A DNA stretch of 64,000 nt from Chalara sp. BL73 (Eukaryota > Ascomycota > Leotiomycetes > Helotiales), in contig CAKJVC010000012.1 of assembly GCA_918026815.1 (NCBI GenBank), positions 2,914,001 to 2,978,000 of the forward strand. Direction: 5' to 3'. The notes under the pieces are model-generated. The model did not search any database. It worked only from the letters and a program-made list of their open reading frames with translations, and was not told where the DNA came from. The translations under genes and the position numbers were made by a program. This document shows, piece after piece, positions 1-12,589 of this stretch (the first letter of the stretch is position 1; each line of letters opens with the position of its first letter).

Positions 1-2093
1 GTAAACTACACCGAGGACATACCACAATTAATAAAGCATGAAGAGTCGACCACTATCGAGCTCTTCTACGATCTCTTCTTTGGTAAGTGCTCATCAATGG
101 TATCGAGCTGAGTGATAGACCGCATCTCATCTGTCCTAACGTCTATTAGTTGCCAATCTGACGACATTCACCTCTGTTCACGAGGTCAACTCGAGGAAAG
201 CCCTTACTTCGTATATCGGCTTTTTCTGTGTGCTCTGGTTCACGTGGTGTCAAACCAGTCTGTACGATGTCCGATTTATGGCTGACAGTTGGCTTGAACG
301 ACTTGCGAAAGCTTGCCACTTAGCTGTGATGGTAGGGTTGTCTATAGTTGGTCCCAATTATGACACCGAGGGCAAGAAATTTTCCGGCGACGGAGAGATG
401 GTCAAGGACGGTTCCAAGAGCTTTCAAACTTTAGGTATGGTTATGTAGGATCCTATGTACTTTAGCTCATGTTAACCGTTTTCGCAGCGTTATTCTTGAT
501 GGCATCTAGGTTCGTTCTCGCGGTCCAATATGCAATGACAGGCGTGCATCTCCGGAAATATGTAAAGACGAAAGTTCCTCTCGGATTGCTATCCCTGATC
601 AGTGTTGTGGCAGGTATCATATACCTCGTCATTGCTTTGTAAGACTACTTTATTGGTACAATTAAACTACCCTAGCTAATCCATTTTCGATAGCGCGGCG
701 AAGAAGTATCAACATTCCTACAGAGCATTTTATGTTCTCGCAGCTGCGGAAATGATCTTCATCATTGCCGTATCAGCTTGCCACAAGGTAGCAAGCTTTA
801 AAGGCACCCATCTTGTGGAGCGCATGAGTCTCCTCACGTTGTATATTCGTAAGTCTTCGTTATCACTTGCTTCCTGGGCTTAGCTAACCCTAATGTAAGT
901 CGGAGAAGGTGTCATTGATATTCTCAAAAGCACCGGAAAGGTCGGTATTGATCCTTCATTCGCTTTGCAATTAGCTAAATGAATATAGCTCGCGAAAGTA
1001 AACAACAAGGACTGGTCAGCTTCGGTCATTGGAGTTATCGTTGCGGCCATTTGTGCCGTTGTTAGTAGCGCTCTGTTCCTATACTTTCCCATCACCGCTA
1101 ATATGTAATTATCATAGTATTTGCTGTACATGCTCTATTTCGACTGTCTCAACCACCGCCACTTTGGATCCATTCGTCAACAAATTTGGGCATTTGCCCA
1201 TTTCCCCTTCCATGCGGTTCTTGTTCTAGCCGTCACAGGTATGGCACAATTTGTGAAATGGAACAAGGTCGTGGAAGCAGTAACGTAAGCGAATCTTCTC
1301 CTTCACCCAGTCTCTTTGCTAACCAACATTAGCCCCGTAGCATACTTCTTCGAAGACCTTCGCGTGAAGTTTCCTGATTTCAATTCCACCGCCTGGACCG
1401 ACTCCAAATTGCAAGATCTATGGACATCCGTCAGCCAGAAGGTCAACGAGACCATCAAAGCATACCCCGTGGTATACACCCACGTTGAAGATGAGATCAT
1501 ACAGAATGTTGCAATCGTGCAGCAAGGGTTTACAGTCGGAAATGAATCAGCTTTTGATCACTTCCGGGAAGGATTCGATAACGTGTTACTTACGCTCTCG
1601 AACTCGATTTTTGAGACATACGGATTTGAGGCTGGGAAGACGGAGGGGAAGACTTTGGAACCAGATGAGCAGTTCAATGCTAGTGTTTTGACCCTGGCTA
1701 CTGTTGTAAGTAATCCCTTTCATACCCACGTATTTCATGTAACATATGGGCACTGACAAAGAATAGTTCGTCTACTACTTCATCGCAGCCGGCCTCACGA
1801 TCATTATCATGGGCGCCCTCAGTCTTATCATGGACACTCATCACGGCTGGCGTCTGGGGACGATGATCCGCTTTGCGTCCCATTTTGTCATCGGTTTAGG
1901 AGTTGGGCTCATCTCCATTGCTGCATACACAAATCGCGGCTTCAACTTACTCATTTCTCCATGGATCATCCCTATCTATACGATCTCGATCATGATTGTG
2001 CTGGGTATTCATCATATTAAGTGGGGAAAGAAGGATCTGGAGCACGATATCAATGAATATGCTCCGGACCATCAACAGCATGCACACCCCTGA
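1..2093 (+). CDS. LtrA-family multi-pass membrane protein (5' partial)
   Basis: The gene enters from the left edge, so its start is missing; it ends with TGA at 2091-2093. Spliced exons read as a 'low temperature requirement A' protein: a motif ELFYDLFFVANLTTFT at the start, then SYIGFFCVLWFTWCQTSLYDVRF, and repeated hydrophobic segments up to the end near 2050. Clear introns lie at 83-149 and 435-487, with several more to about 1765. The C-terminal exon (about 1767-2093) has several membrane spans and a short His-rich tail. LtrA was named from Listeria; its biochemical role in fungi is not established. It lies 0.9 kb from the P450 of the metabolite cluster and converges on it, so it is probably a neighbour and not a cluster enzyme. 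Family call good, function unknown. Confidence 0.72.
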
Positions 2094-3013
2094 GAGGATC
2101 ACACCTTGTTGGTATGGTTGGGTTCGAGGGAAGGCTCAAGAGTCTCGCAACACATTTCAAAGCATATTTTTTGACTTTTAGCGATTATCGAAGATTTTTT
2201 AGGGAAGCAAATCACGGGTTGAAATTTCATTATTAACCGTTCACGGAACGACTTCTTACTAGAGCTTGATTCAGTTTCTACCGGGTGCATTATCTTGCAA
2301 TAGCTCAAGCGAAGCCCATGCTCCCATCTTCTTATACGTACTGAATTGCGGTGTTCCAGCTTCCTTAACATATTCACCGTAAAAGTGTGAGAAATGACAC
2401 GTTGTTGATGCCACTTTTGTGTCCCTTCGCATCGGCAACTTTCAGCCTTTCTTTACATAGGTCGTTGCTATTACATTTGATTACATATCTGCATATGGTG
2501 CATTACAGCCTCTTTCCCCCCTACTCCCCATCGGTAGCTTATGCATTGATAGAACTCCAGCATGGCAAAGGTGTATAGGCAAAGAAGAAAGGGTTAGAAT
2601 TATTACATATTTATCGATAAAGCTTGCTTCTTGATAGGAAGTCATGTATCAGATTCATCTTCCGTCCACTCATTGCCTCCCCTGTGCAGAAACGCATCGG
2701 AAGTCTCGCTTCTTTAAGCTTTTACAAGGTGCACTTCCTTGACTATACCCGCCACCTGTTTTGTCTATTGGATATGTTAAAGTACCTTTGCCAACCCCTT
2801 CTTTCTTATTGCCGGGATATAAGTGCTAAGCAATGAGTTAGACACAATTGCATTATTGTCAACGACCATGTTACAACTCTTCATATTCTCATGTCACTCC
2901 ACGGTGAAGTCAGAAGCCTGGCGGCTAAATCTGGTCAAAACTCGTTTCTAGATCACTTTTGTGGTTGTAGATATCTATGTATACCTTCCAGGGGTTAAAC
3001 TAACTACACGCCT
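2094..3013. other. Intergenic, LtrA 3' end to P450 3' end
   Basis: This is a convergent gap of about 0.9 kb. It contains only short ORFs on both strands with no recognisable domain or conserved composition, and probably holds the two 3' UTRs. I see no RNA gene or repeat. Confidence 0.5.
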
Positions 3014-4989
3014 CTACCTCGCCCGTAGCCCTAATTCAACATCAAAAAGCGCAACCCAGCTCGTCTTGTCGTATTTGAACTCCCCATCCAGAATCTGATT
3101 CGGCTGAAGGTTGACCTCATAGCGCGTGAATAAATGGTACAAGAAGGACTTGAGCATTTTATCCGAGATATGCTGCCCGAGACACTTGCGCGGGCCATAG
3201 CCAAAGGTCGACATGTTGTACCGCAGCTGTTGTGAAGTCGTGTTAGGGTAAGGGGCCGCTGGAGGGGAACGAAGGAATGGGACGAAATGGGTGGGGAGGG
3301 AGGCTAGAACACGTACGACGCTTGGAGGGATAGATGCGAACCGCTCAGGGCGGTACTGGCGGCTATCTTTTCCCCAAAAGGGATTACGGATATTTAGGCT
3401 GTGAGCGTCGACAATGACAGTCGTCTGCGTTTCTTAACTTGACTTCACGTGTTTGCTTTTTGGACAGGGCTTACATTTTTTGGAACGACAAATCCGCCCA
3501 ACACCTTAGCTCTCGGAGCATGCTCTGGGAAAGAAAATGCTGTAACGAATACCGGTTTAGGAACAAGATAAATGAGGGGATTGGTTGATACTCACAAATC
3601 ACTGGTTGGAGGCGGAGTGCCTCCAGGAGGCAATAATGAAGCAAAGTATCTTTCCTTGAAAGGTATGACTGAAGATCCCCCTGCTCTCGCACGAACTCTG
3701 CTCGAAGCTCATTCTGTACTTTGGCATTATCTGCCAGCAGAAGTGTAGATGAAGTAAGAACATGCGTTGTGATGTCCAAATTTGCAAAAAGAGACTCGGC
3801 AACTGTGTGGACAACCTGCAAGCATAGTTAGGGAGAGTATTTAAATAGAGCATCATAGCCGGGCGGTGTTTACTTCAAGCTCGCTGATTTCCCCTTTCTG
3901 GGCTAAAACCCACATACGGTTTAGTGGAGTATCTGGCCGAGTCTGTGATGTCCTCTGGATCATCTTCTGCAGGAATGCGTTCCATTCCCGAGTGTACTCT
4001 GTGGTCTGCGTCCACGCGGTTGTGCCAAGGAACTTGGTAAGACGAGAGCGGTTGATCCCCCCTTTGACAACATTGATGAATGCGCTGTTGTACAACTTTG
4101 AAAGCCGCCACAAGTCCTCCTCTTCTTCCGAGCTGAGTTTTCCAAAGAAAATCTCGGCTGTGGTGAAGAAGGGATAACGTTGTAGCGCCTGCGCCGCGTT
4201 GATGATGAAGAACTCTTTACTTTGTGTCTTCTGGGAATTGACTACTTGGCTGGAGGAAAAAAGTTTCTGCACATGAGAAGCTGCTGATTTATCGAAATCT
4301 TGGAGGAGTTGTACAGCTGCTTTGTGAGAGAACATGGGGTCCATTGTCTTGCGAAGGGTTTTCCACTTCTGGCCATTGATCAATCCTGCCCCTGCCGCCA
4401 TCATTTCGGAGATCAGCCATCCTAGATTTCCTAAATGCGATTTGTTGTGATCGGTCGCTTCGTGATAGAATGCACGCACGTCGTCCGGGTTCGTTATAAT
4501 CCTGTACTGCAGTCAACCTAGCTGCTCAGTAATCCAGAAGCCTTCGACAAGCTGGTGGACCACAATGATACTCGAGCTGTCACAGCAGAACGTACACTTC
4601 TGGATTCATGCCCATCCAAATTCGATAAACAGGCCCATATTGCGCTTCCCATTCTACAGACTTTTGCCTTGCCTGTAGGAATTTTTCCTGCATATTACCA
4701 TTTGGGAACTTATACTCCGGCCCTTTCATTGACCGAGTGGAATCCTCCGACGTGAAATTATATACGAAGTTCAACCACGCCTTTCATAGGCAGAGTTGTC
4801 AGTAATGACTTCTGGACTCTTGAATACCCGGCTGACATTAAAGTCGTGTGTAAATTTGCTACGGGAAAGGAAGTCACTTACGTTGAGTACGACATCCAAT
4901 ATCCTTGTCTTCGTCAACAAAAGAGTCACAGCGACCAGAGAGAAGGCAAAAAGCCCAATCTTCAGCTGAAATATCGTGGTGGCATCCAT
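3014..4989 (-). CDS. Cytochrome P450 of the NRPS cluster (HasH-like by context)
   Basis: A membrane-anchored fungal P450 in seven exons, with six introns such as the one after the I-helix exon near 3590. It starts with ATG at 4989 (MDATTIFQL) followed by an N-terminal hydrophobic anchor. Other marks are the I-helix segment FANLDITTHVL (about 3770), ExxR as EALR (about 3615), the PERF motif (about 3365) and the heme loop FGYGPRKCLGQ (about 3170-3205) with its Cys ligand. All exons join in frame, so the enzyme looks intact. It is the left-most enzyme of the cluster and shares orientation with the NRPS. In the A. fumigatus has cluster the P450 (HasH) is assigned to N-hydroxylation of the peptide; that role here is inference from context. 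Its promoter shares a short CGG-containing motif with the NRPS/OMT promoter. Confidence 0.88.
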
Positions 4990-5474
4990 GTTGAGTGGAA
5001 TTTTCTCGGAAAATAAAATACGTACTGCTAGGTGCCAATGACAGGACAGGCACCGATTTTAATTGTTGAAGAATAAAAACTCCTGTTCAAATTAAGGAAA
5101 CAATGCTACAGCAAAAGTACACGGCTGATACGCAAAAACCACGCCATCAGAGAGCCACGAATGATACGGAGGGTAAATCAAATACCAGCAGATACTCTGA
5201 GAGAAGCAAGGCCCGGCGCGTCGTCTATCGATTCTCGGCGAGTAGTCCTGCGGCGAATATCTCGGCTCCGCGAGAATCGCCGACGAATACCCTGAGTGAT
5301 CGAATGTGAGCCCGCATGATTTACGCAGTGATTGAGTCGATCTGTCACTTGGGTCGACTAGCAGGATATGAACGGGTGATTAATTGAGCATTTGACAAAT
5401 TTCATGCACTGTACGAGCGATGTAGCACCAGGGGAGTAGCAATGTACGATATGAGAGAATTGCGTAGATTAATA
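4990..5474. promoter_or_regulatory. P450 upstream region and NRPS 3' flank
   Basis: This holds the putative P450 promoter. A 9-bp inverted repeat, CGATTCTCG at 5229-5237 and CGAGAATCG at 5271-5279, encloses CGGCGAATAT at 5251-5260. The same ten bases occur at 12721-12730 between the NRPS and the methyltransferase. CGG half-sites are typical of Zn2Cys6 regulator targets. No gene is seen; the ORF at 5103-5309 has no recognisable protein. Confidence 0.4.
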
Positions 5475-8400
5475 CTATTCTAAATATCTATTTGCCAGCT
5501 TCTCTGCCGTCTGTAGTACCAGAATATCTCTCAAAGAAACCGTGATCCCCCTGATCTTAAGCAGATGATGAAGCATCAGACAATGGCCTGATGATATCCC
5601 TATCTCAAAAATCGATTTTTCGCAAGATACATTATCAACCTCAGTATTCAAGCACTCTGCTATTGCAGAACGCACATTATGAAGCTTGGAAGTGTCACCA
5701 TCTCTAGAGGTGGCTTGTAATGTGCTTTGGGATGGTGATTGCATCTGCGGAGGATGGAGGCTGGAAATGCAGGCCTTGATGGCCGTGTAATTGCACCTTG
5801 CAGCCATGAGTTCCAGAGTGAGAGAAAGTGCTGACTCCAAGGAGTCTATGGTGCTTTCCGTAAATAAGCTTGTGTCATACTCAATATCAATTGATATCTG
5901 GGAGTCTGTCTCAGAGAATTCGAACATCAGGGGGAATTTCGAGCCGCTGACGCGGGTTCGGAGTGGTTCAATAGAGGTCTGCGCTAGCTCCATCTGGTCG
6001 TAAGAGGATTCATCATTCATGTGGTAACTGACCACCATCTCGACCAGTGAGCCATGTTTAGCTGCTTCGAGACCAAGTAACTTACAGAGCTGCTGGTATG
6101 GTACGAAATGTGCCATGGCGGCTTGACTGCTATCGTGAGTCCGTTTCAGCAAGTCTGTGACAAGTAAATCCGTATCATCGAAGGGAAGACGAATTGGTAA
6201 CCTGTCCAGGAAGACACCCGCCAGGCCTTCTGTACCAGCTTCTAGGCGATTTGCAAAGGGAGCTCCGACAATGATGTCAGATTTTTGCAATAAGCTTTGC
6301 ATCGTGATTCCGACGGCAGTTAGAGCAAGATGATGCTGTGTGACGGTAGCATTAGCTGCGAGCCTTAGCAGTTGATGACTGAGAGACTTTCTTAATGTGA
6401 AGAGCCTCGATGATCCGTTGAAAGATCCTAATTTCCGTTCTCCTACTATGACTGGCGTCCCTTTTAAACCTTTGAGGTATTCCTTCCAAAAATACTATTG
6501 TGGAAGTTTCTGGTTTCTGAAGCCCTGCCCAAACTGACCAATCCGCATATGCAAGACCCAGGTAATCTTCGGGAGAGTTCTCCTTTGATGGTCCTCCATG
6601 CTTCCTGAGCCTTGAATATCGAATACTGATATCTCGGACAAAATTGTTGAGCGTCGTGCGATCCCCTATCAAATGCGTCATAGTCAGGACTATTACTGTG
6701 CGTAGTGGGCCCTCAGTGATTAAAGCCAAACGTATCGGGTCATCATTTTCCAGATCGAAAGTCAAATCAACCTGACGCTTTATCATTCTAGAAACATCAG
6801 AGTCTGCTGCCATAATCGTTGGTGTTGGGGCCTGCGAGGACACTTTGCGAACTGCTCGACCATCGATAATCTGGTATCGGGAGCGGAAGATCTCTTTTGA
6901 TAGCACAGCTTCCTTAAAAGCTTGACCGAGTATTTTTATGTCAAGTTCGCCGTGAACAAGGACGGCAAATGGAATATTAAAAGCTGGCGTCTTCCCAGCA
7001 GCCATGTGGTAGTTCAAGAGGAGCTCCTCTTCTAGGTAAGACAGCGGCATATGTTCTGAGCGTTCGACGCGACTTGAGGATAAGAATGACCCAGACGGCG
7101 GGTGATTCGCATTTTTGAGGGCACTGTCGATAGCACCACATAATTCGCGTAATATCAGGTGGCGTAAAACGAGTTTCAATGGCCTGTTTATACCAAAACG
7201 ACCTGTGATGTGTTGCGCCACACGAATTTGCAAAAGAGAGTGTCCTCCAATATTAAAGAAGTGATCTGTCGCCCTGAAATGAGCCGGCCTATTGTTTCCC
7301 AGGACATCTCCCCATATCTCAGCTACTATCTGCTCAGTTTCCGTCGCTAGGGGTTCTGAGATGGCAAGGTGTCTCAAAGGCATAGCTGCAAGTGCTTTGC
7401 GATCCACTTTCTGGTTCGGTGACATCGGAAGCTCTGAAAGGGCAACGACATGTGCCAACTGGCAATAATGAGGAAGAGCTGCTCTTAATTGTCGTGCCAA
7501 TGATGTTGTGTCTATCGACGAAGGTGCCACAAAGGCAATGAGGCTTCCGTGGCTTGCAATCACTGCGGCTTGGGTTGCTTCTGGGGCAACTTTCCTTATG
7601 GTGATTTCAACATCGCCCAAATCGATTCTGAACCCACGAAGCTTGATTTGATCATCCTCTCTACCAATATATTCAACCTCGCCGTCCTCTCTCCACCGCG
7701 CTTTGTCGCCAGTCTTATACAAACGCCACCCCTTTCGGAATGGGTCCTGAAGGAAGCGGCTAGCTTTTCCCTGTGGCCCAGCTAGATATCCTGTGGTGAC
7801 TTGGTTTCCGGAGAGATAAATCTCTCCAATCCCGCCAATAGGGCATGGCCGCATTTTTGTATCCAGAATATAGCAAGCTGTACGTGGTACTGGGCGGCCG
7901 ATCGAGACTTTCTTCGACGGATGAAGGTCTGCCATGAGGCAAATGATAGTGCACTGCAAGGAAATAAGTATAATGGAATCGGTACTCGTGTTATGCAACT
8001 TACTTCTGTTGGCCCGTATCCATTCTGTAAGACCCTTCCAGTGGCCCATTTCTTCACTAGAATTTGAGGCACAGCTTCTCCAACCAAAGTAAGCTAACAT
8101 AGTTAGCTATTGAACTAGAAATGTGGCCTTGATGACCTACCACTTTTAAGTTAGGATATTCTTCGGGATCCATGGTGGTAAGTAATGTCGGTGTTATCAT
8201 CGTCGCATCAACAGAAGAGAGATGAGCCAAAGGATCCTCTGGATCTTTCAATACAAAAGTGGCGCCATAACAAAGAGCGGCAAACACCTCTTTAACGCAT
8301 CCATCGAACCCTAAAAGAAGCCGTGTAAGTAGCGAAACATTATGTTATATCGGTGACAGGGCTTACCAAGGGAAAGGAGCTGAGCGTTAGATTGACCCGG

Positions 8401-11400
8401 CTTTGCAAAGAGCCGAGCGGGTTCATATTCGAGTAGAGACAAGATCGCATCGTGCCGAAGTTGTACACCTGTTTTGTGTAAGAATTTGGAAGGCACAATT
8501 CGATATAATACTGACCTTTAGGAGTCCCTGTGCTTCCCGATGTAAAAACTAAGCACACAATATCTTGAGGAGACACGTCTCGCTCTACACGATCACAATT
8601 TTGCAAGGGCTCATCCAACACTGCATCAACAGCCATTGCAAGCACTCCAGGGAAGACCGGAGAATCTTCGATCGATGAAGTAGTGGGATAGAATGCAATT
8701 GAACAAGCTGATGCTTCTAGCATCAGTGTCTGTCTTTCTGCTGGAAGGCGAATGTCGATGGGGCAGTATGCTGCGCCACACTTTACAACTGCTAAAATTG
8801 CAATAACCCACTCCATAGATCCATCACTGAAAATGCATACAACATCACCTGATGTAACATGTGCGACGAGCTTGTTGGCCACGCGGTTTGATAGTTCGTC
8901 TAGCTCTTTGTATGTGACCTGTCCAACTGTGCTTCTCACGGCTACATGATCTTTCCACTGCTTAGCACAGCTTTCCAAAGCATCCTTCAAAGTTTTGGGG
9001 CCAGTATATGCAAGCTCGAGATGCTCAGAATTGTTGAGAAGAGACGCTACCTCTGAAGTCCCCATCATGTGAGTTGTCGCCTCTTGAACGGAACAGGTGC
9101 TGGGGGACTGGATGAGCTTCTCCAAAATGTTGATGAAGTGGTTCATTAAACGCTCGACCTGGCTATCGCTAAAGTGGGATCTTTTGTACATGAATCGGAG
9201 AGCTAAGTTACCGCCTTCTTGGTCCACAATGACCGTCAGTGGAACTTCAGTGACTTCGGAGTATGTGATATCTTTCGGGCCACCAATAATTTTCCATTCA
9301 GAAGAAGGTTTGGGAAAGTCATATTGTAGTGAGACCATCGACTCGTAGAAATCTGTACCTTTTGTCCCAGTTGCTTCCTGTATCAGAGAGTTTGAGGACC
9401 ATTGATATTCGAAGGTTTCGCACAGGGCCGTGAATACAGTATGTAATAGCTCGTCCACATTTTTCGCCTCATTGACTTCAACCGCGAATGGGAGGGAATT
9501 CATTAAAGGACCTGTAAGCCTCTCAACAGACGGTATAGGCAGGTTCCTACCAGCAAGTACGGCTCCAAATACAACTTTATCAGATCCAGTGTACCGCGAA
9601 AGGACCATCGCCCAAGCACTGTAAATAACGCTTGCCGTGGTAACATGTAAAGCACGAGCAAATTTGTTGAGATCCGTCATCTTCAATGCCACTGCCATAT
9701 TTCGCTCTGACTGCATTGGCAATGGCGCGTGGTCCGATGGCTGGGCTGCTTGGATATTGGAGTTAGATATAACATCCTGCAGCCTTTTCGACCAGAATAC
9801 TTTAGCGGCTTCCCGATCTTTGCCTTCTTCTAGTTCAATCCACAGGGCAGCTTTGGAGAATTGTGGAGGAATATCTTCTAGGACTTGTCCGTCAGAGGTC
9901 GCCTGAACCTCTGATAGGATGTTGCTGATAGACCATCCATCAATTAGGCTGTGGTGCACCCTCCAGAAAAGGCGACTACGATTGCCAGGAATGGTGATGA
10001 TCTGGAAGTGGGATAGTGACTTTAACGACTTTTCATCAAAGGTAGCCAAGTAATCCGGACCAAATTCTTCTGCTTCTACACATGCGGATTCCCATATCTC
10101 CTCGCTGACATTAATTTCGTTCCAAGATAAGTTGTGGGTTCCATGCACTAATTGCACACCATTGTTGACTGAGAGCAGATAGGATGTCCGAAAGATCGAA
10201 TGACGTTGTAGGACCGTAGACCATGCCTGTCGTATTATTTCAGGTGTTTTAGGGTCCTTATGTTCAAAGGTCATCGCAACTTTAACAAAATTCTGACCCG
10301 GCAAGTCGATGGAGGTCTGTACTAAACGAGCCTGCATATCTGTCATTGGCGCAACTTCTTCAATGTCCGATTCTAATGCATCAGTTACAACGGCATCTCG
10401 CAGCTCTCGACTTCTACTATCAAAGATAGCGAGGACATTAGAATTTGTATGGTCAGAAGTCCTGAGTCCCAAGGATATTGCGCTGACAGTGTCTAGCTGA
10501 AGAACCTCCGGGACTGTGATAAAGAATGAGAGCTTGCGTAGAGCCGCAACAGCAACAATAGAAGCTAAGGAGTGGCCACCGAGGTCGCGGAAGGAGGATG
10601 ATAGGTTGATGTTGAGCAGAGAAACCCCAAGGGTTTGAGAGAACACTTTTTGCACTGCAGCTTCGGGAGTTAAAATCTCCCCCGCTTCTACTACTTCAGC
10701 TTGGCTTTCCGATTCAATAATGACCTCAAGTAAAGATTTGCGATCGATTTTACCATTAGTGGTACTGGGAAGTGTATCTCGAGAGATGACGATGTCAGGA
10801 ATTATGAAGGCTGAATAATGTTCTGCCAAGTAGTCCCGTAGCCCATCCGAGGCTGTCTGAGGAGTTACAATGCCATAAAGTCGACCGTTATGTTGAAGCG
10901 CGACGGATGTTTTGACTTTGGGAAAGCTAGACATCGCCGGCTCGACATCACCTTCTAAGTTGATCAGGAAGCCTCTGTTTTTGACAAATGAATCTCGTCG
11001 ACCAAGGAACATGATGCCATCTGAGGTCTGCCTTCCAAAATCTCCAGTCCGGTAGGCCCTCTCGCCATTCCACTGGACAAAGCTTTTTGCAGTTAGTTCT
11101 TCGTTGCGATAATATCCAACTGCTACTCCAAGTCCGGTAATGTATAGTTCGCCTTCCTCGGCCTCCCGTCCGGCATCATCGACCAATACTACCCGGCCGT
11201 AATGAATAGAATGTCCAAGCAATACCGGAAGGTTAGGCTTCAATTCGGCCATTAAGGAACCACAGGTGGTTTCTGTCGGCCCATACCCATTGTAAAGCCT
11301 TCTCTTTCTTGTCGCCCAAGCCTTGATCAGAGGTGCGCTTGTTTGCTCGCCACCAAGAAATATGGTCTCTACCATAGATTCTTCATCAGGATCCAGCGTT

Positions 11401-12589
11401 GAAAGAATACTTGGTGTTAGTACAAGGGTTGTACATGTTCTGGCAGCTGACACCAAAGTTGAAGGGTCGGCCAAGACAATTGTGGCCCCATTACAGAGTG
11501 CACTGAACAATATTGCTGTACATGCTTGAAACAAGTCAACTTGTATGTTCAATAAGTTTTATAGAATATATAAGCATACCATCAAAAGCCACGGAGCAGA
11601 TCAGGAGAATTCTGCTGTCTAAGCAGGCGTTGGTGTTGAAGGGGAGATCTCCACATGATTGTACATATGCAGCGATTGATCGTTGAGTAATCATTACCCC
11701 TTTGGGTAATCCTGTAGTGCCTGTTTACATAGAGTCAGCTTGGTACATAGTCAATATCTTCCTGCATATTCGTCTTTTATGCGACTGTAATTTGGAAAAG
11801 TATTTGAATTATGGAGTATGTTTGTAGGCAAAAGCAGGCAGCAAGGAGATGGGATTTAGAATGGAAAGCAGTAAGAACTAAGATCTTACCTGAAGTGAAA
11901 ATGATGTATGCAAGGTCGTTTGCAGGCGGTGGCCATGTTGCGTTCTTATCTTGTAGCTGTGCCTTGATGGCTTGCATGTTGGTAGCAATATCAAGATCTA
12001 TATGCTTTCTAATGCTCCAGTCATCCAGCACTACCACCTGATATCCCTTCCGAACCTTCAAAGATACACTAGGAGTTAAATCTAAGGAGATAAGTATACG
12101 GCCATCTATCATATCGAGGGTGGTGTTGATCCGATCTGGACCCCAACTGTCAAGGTCAATCGGGACATAACATGCACGAAGCTTTAGAACTGAGAGGAGT
12201 GCAATGACCATGTCAACTGAGCGCCTGCCTAAGATAGGAACAATATCTCCGGCGGTAACTCCATGGTCACGAAGCCTCTGACTGAAGCAATTTGAGGCGA
12301 CATGGAGGTCATGGTATGTGATTTGGTGACGATGGACCTGGCCTTCTGTTTGGTCCTCAAGGGCAGCTGCGTCTGGGTATAATGACACAGATCGAGAGAA
12401 TAGATCGATCAAGGTAGAGTCATAGTCAGAGGTTAAGGGATTTGGATGCGTCGAGCCATTTGCAAATGTTAGTCCATTAGTCTCTTTGATTCCTGATTCT
12501 TGAGATGGAGGTGTGATGCCTAAGGCAGAAATGGCCATTTTGATGACCAGTCGATTCGTTGCTGAAGCAATCAAGGAGGGATATGACAT
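5475..12589 (-). CDS. Two-module NRPS, A1-T1-C1-A2-T2-C2-T3 (HasD/GliP-like layout), frameshifted in C2
   Basis: Starts with ATG at 12589 (MSYPSLIAS) and reads through six introns, all within the two A domains. A1 has core FTSGTTGLPKG split by an intron near 11890-11720 and NGYGPTETT near 11280. T1 has DLGGHSL (about 10575). C1 has HHSLIDGWS (about 9945). A2 has FTSGSTGTPKG (about 8535) and NGYGPTE (about 8010). T2 has NIGGHSL (about 7245). C2 has the variant THLIGDR in place of HHxxxDG (about 6675). A terminal T3 has EIGISSGH, keeping the carrier Ser (about 5595). This is the layout of GliP-type synthetases, where the last C-T pair makes a diketopiperazine. My hand-aligned A-domain codes are DAALFGGCG(K) and DGKITVGII(K); I cannot assign substrates. 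Anomaly: the homologous frame changes at the A5 run 6488-6492 inside C2. The original frame stops near 6352, while the other frame stays open to the end at 5475. It may therefore be annotated as two genes. Confidence 0.85.

Noticed and set aside
2099..2377. 92-residue ORF on the minus strand downstream of the LtrA gene
   Set aside because: No recognisable family, lies in a convergent 3' region, and has no splice or start context worth noting.
6495..6534. A 40-nt GT...AG intron that would bring the NRPS C2 domain back into frame
   Set aside because: Too short compared with the other introns here, lacks a branch-point sequence, and would delete residues that fit the C-domain family. A one-base error or mutation in the A5 run is simpler.
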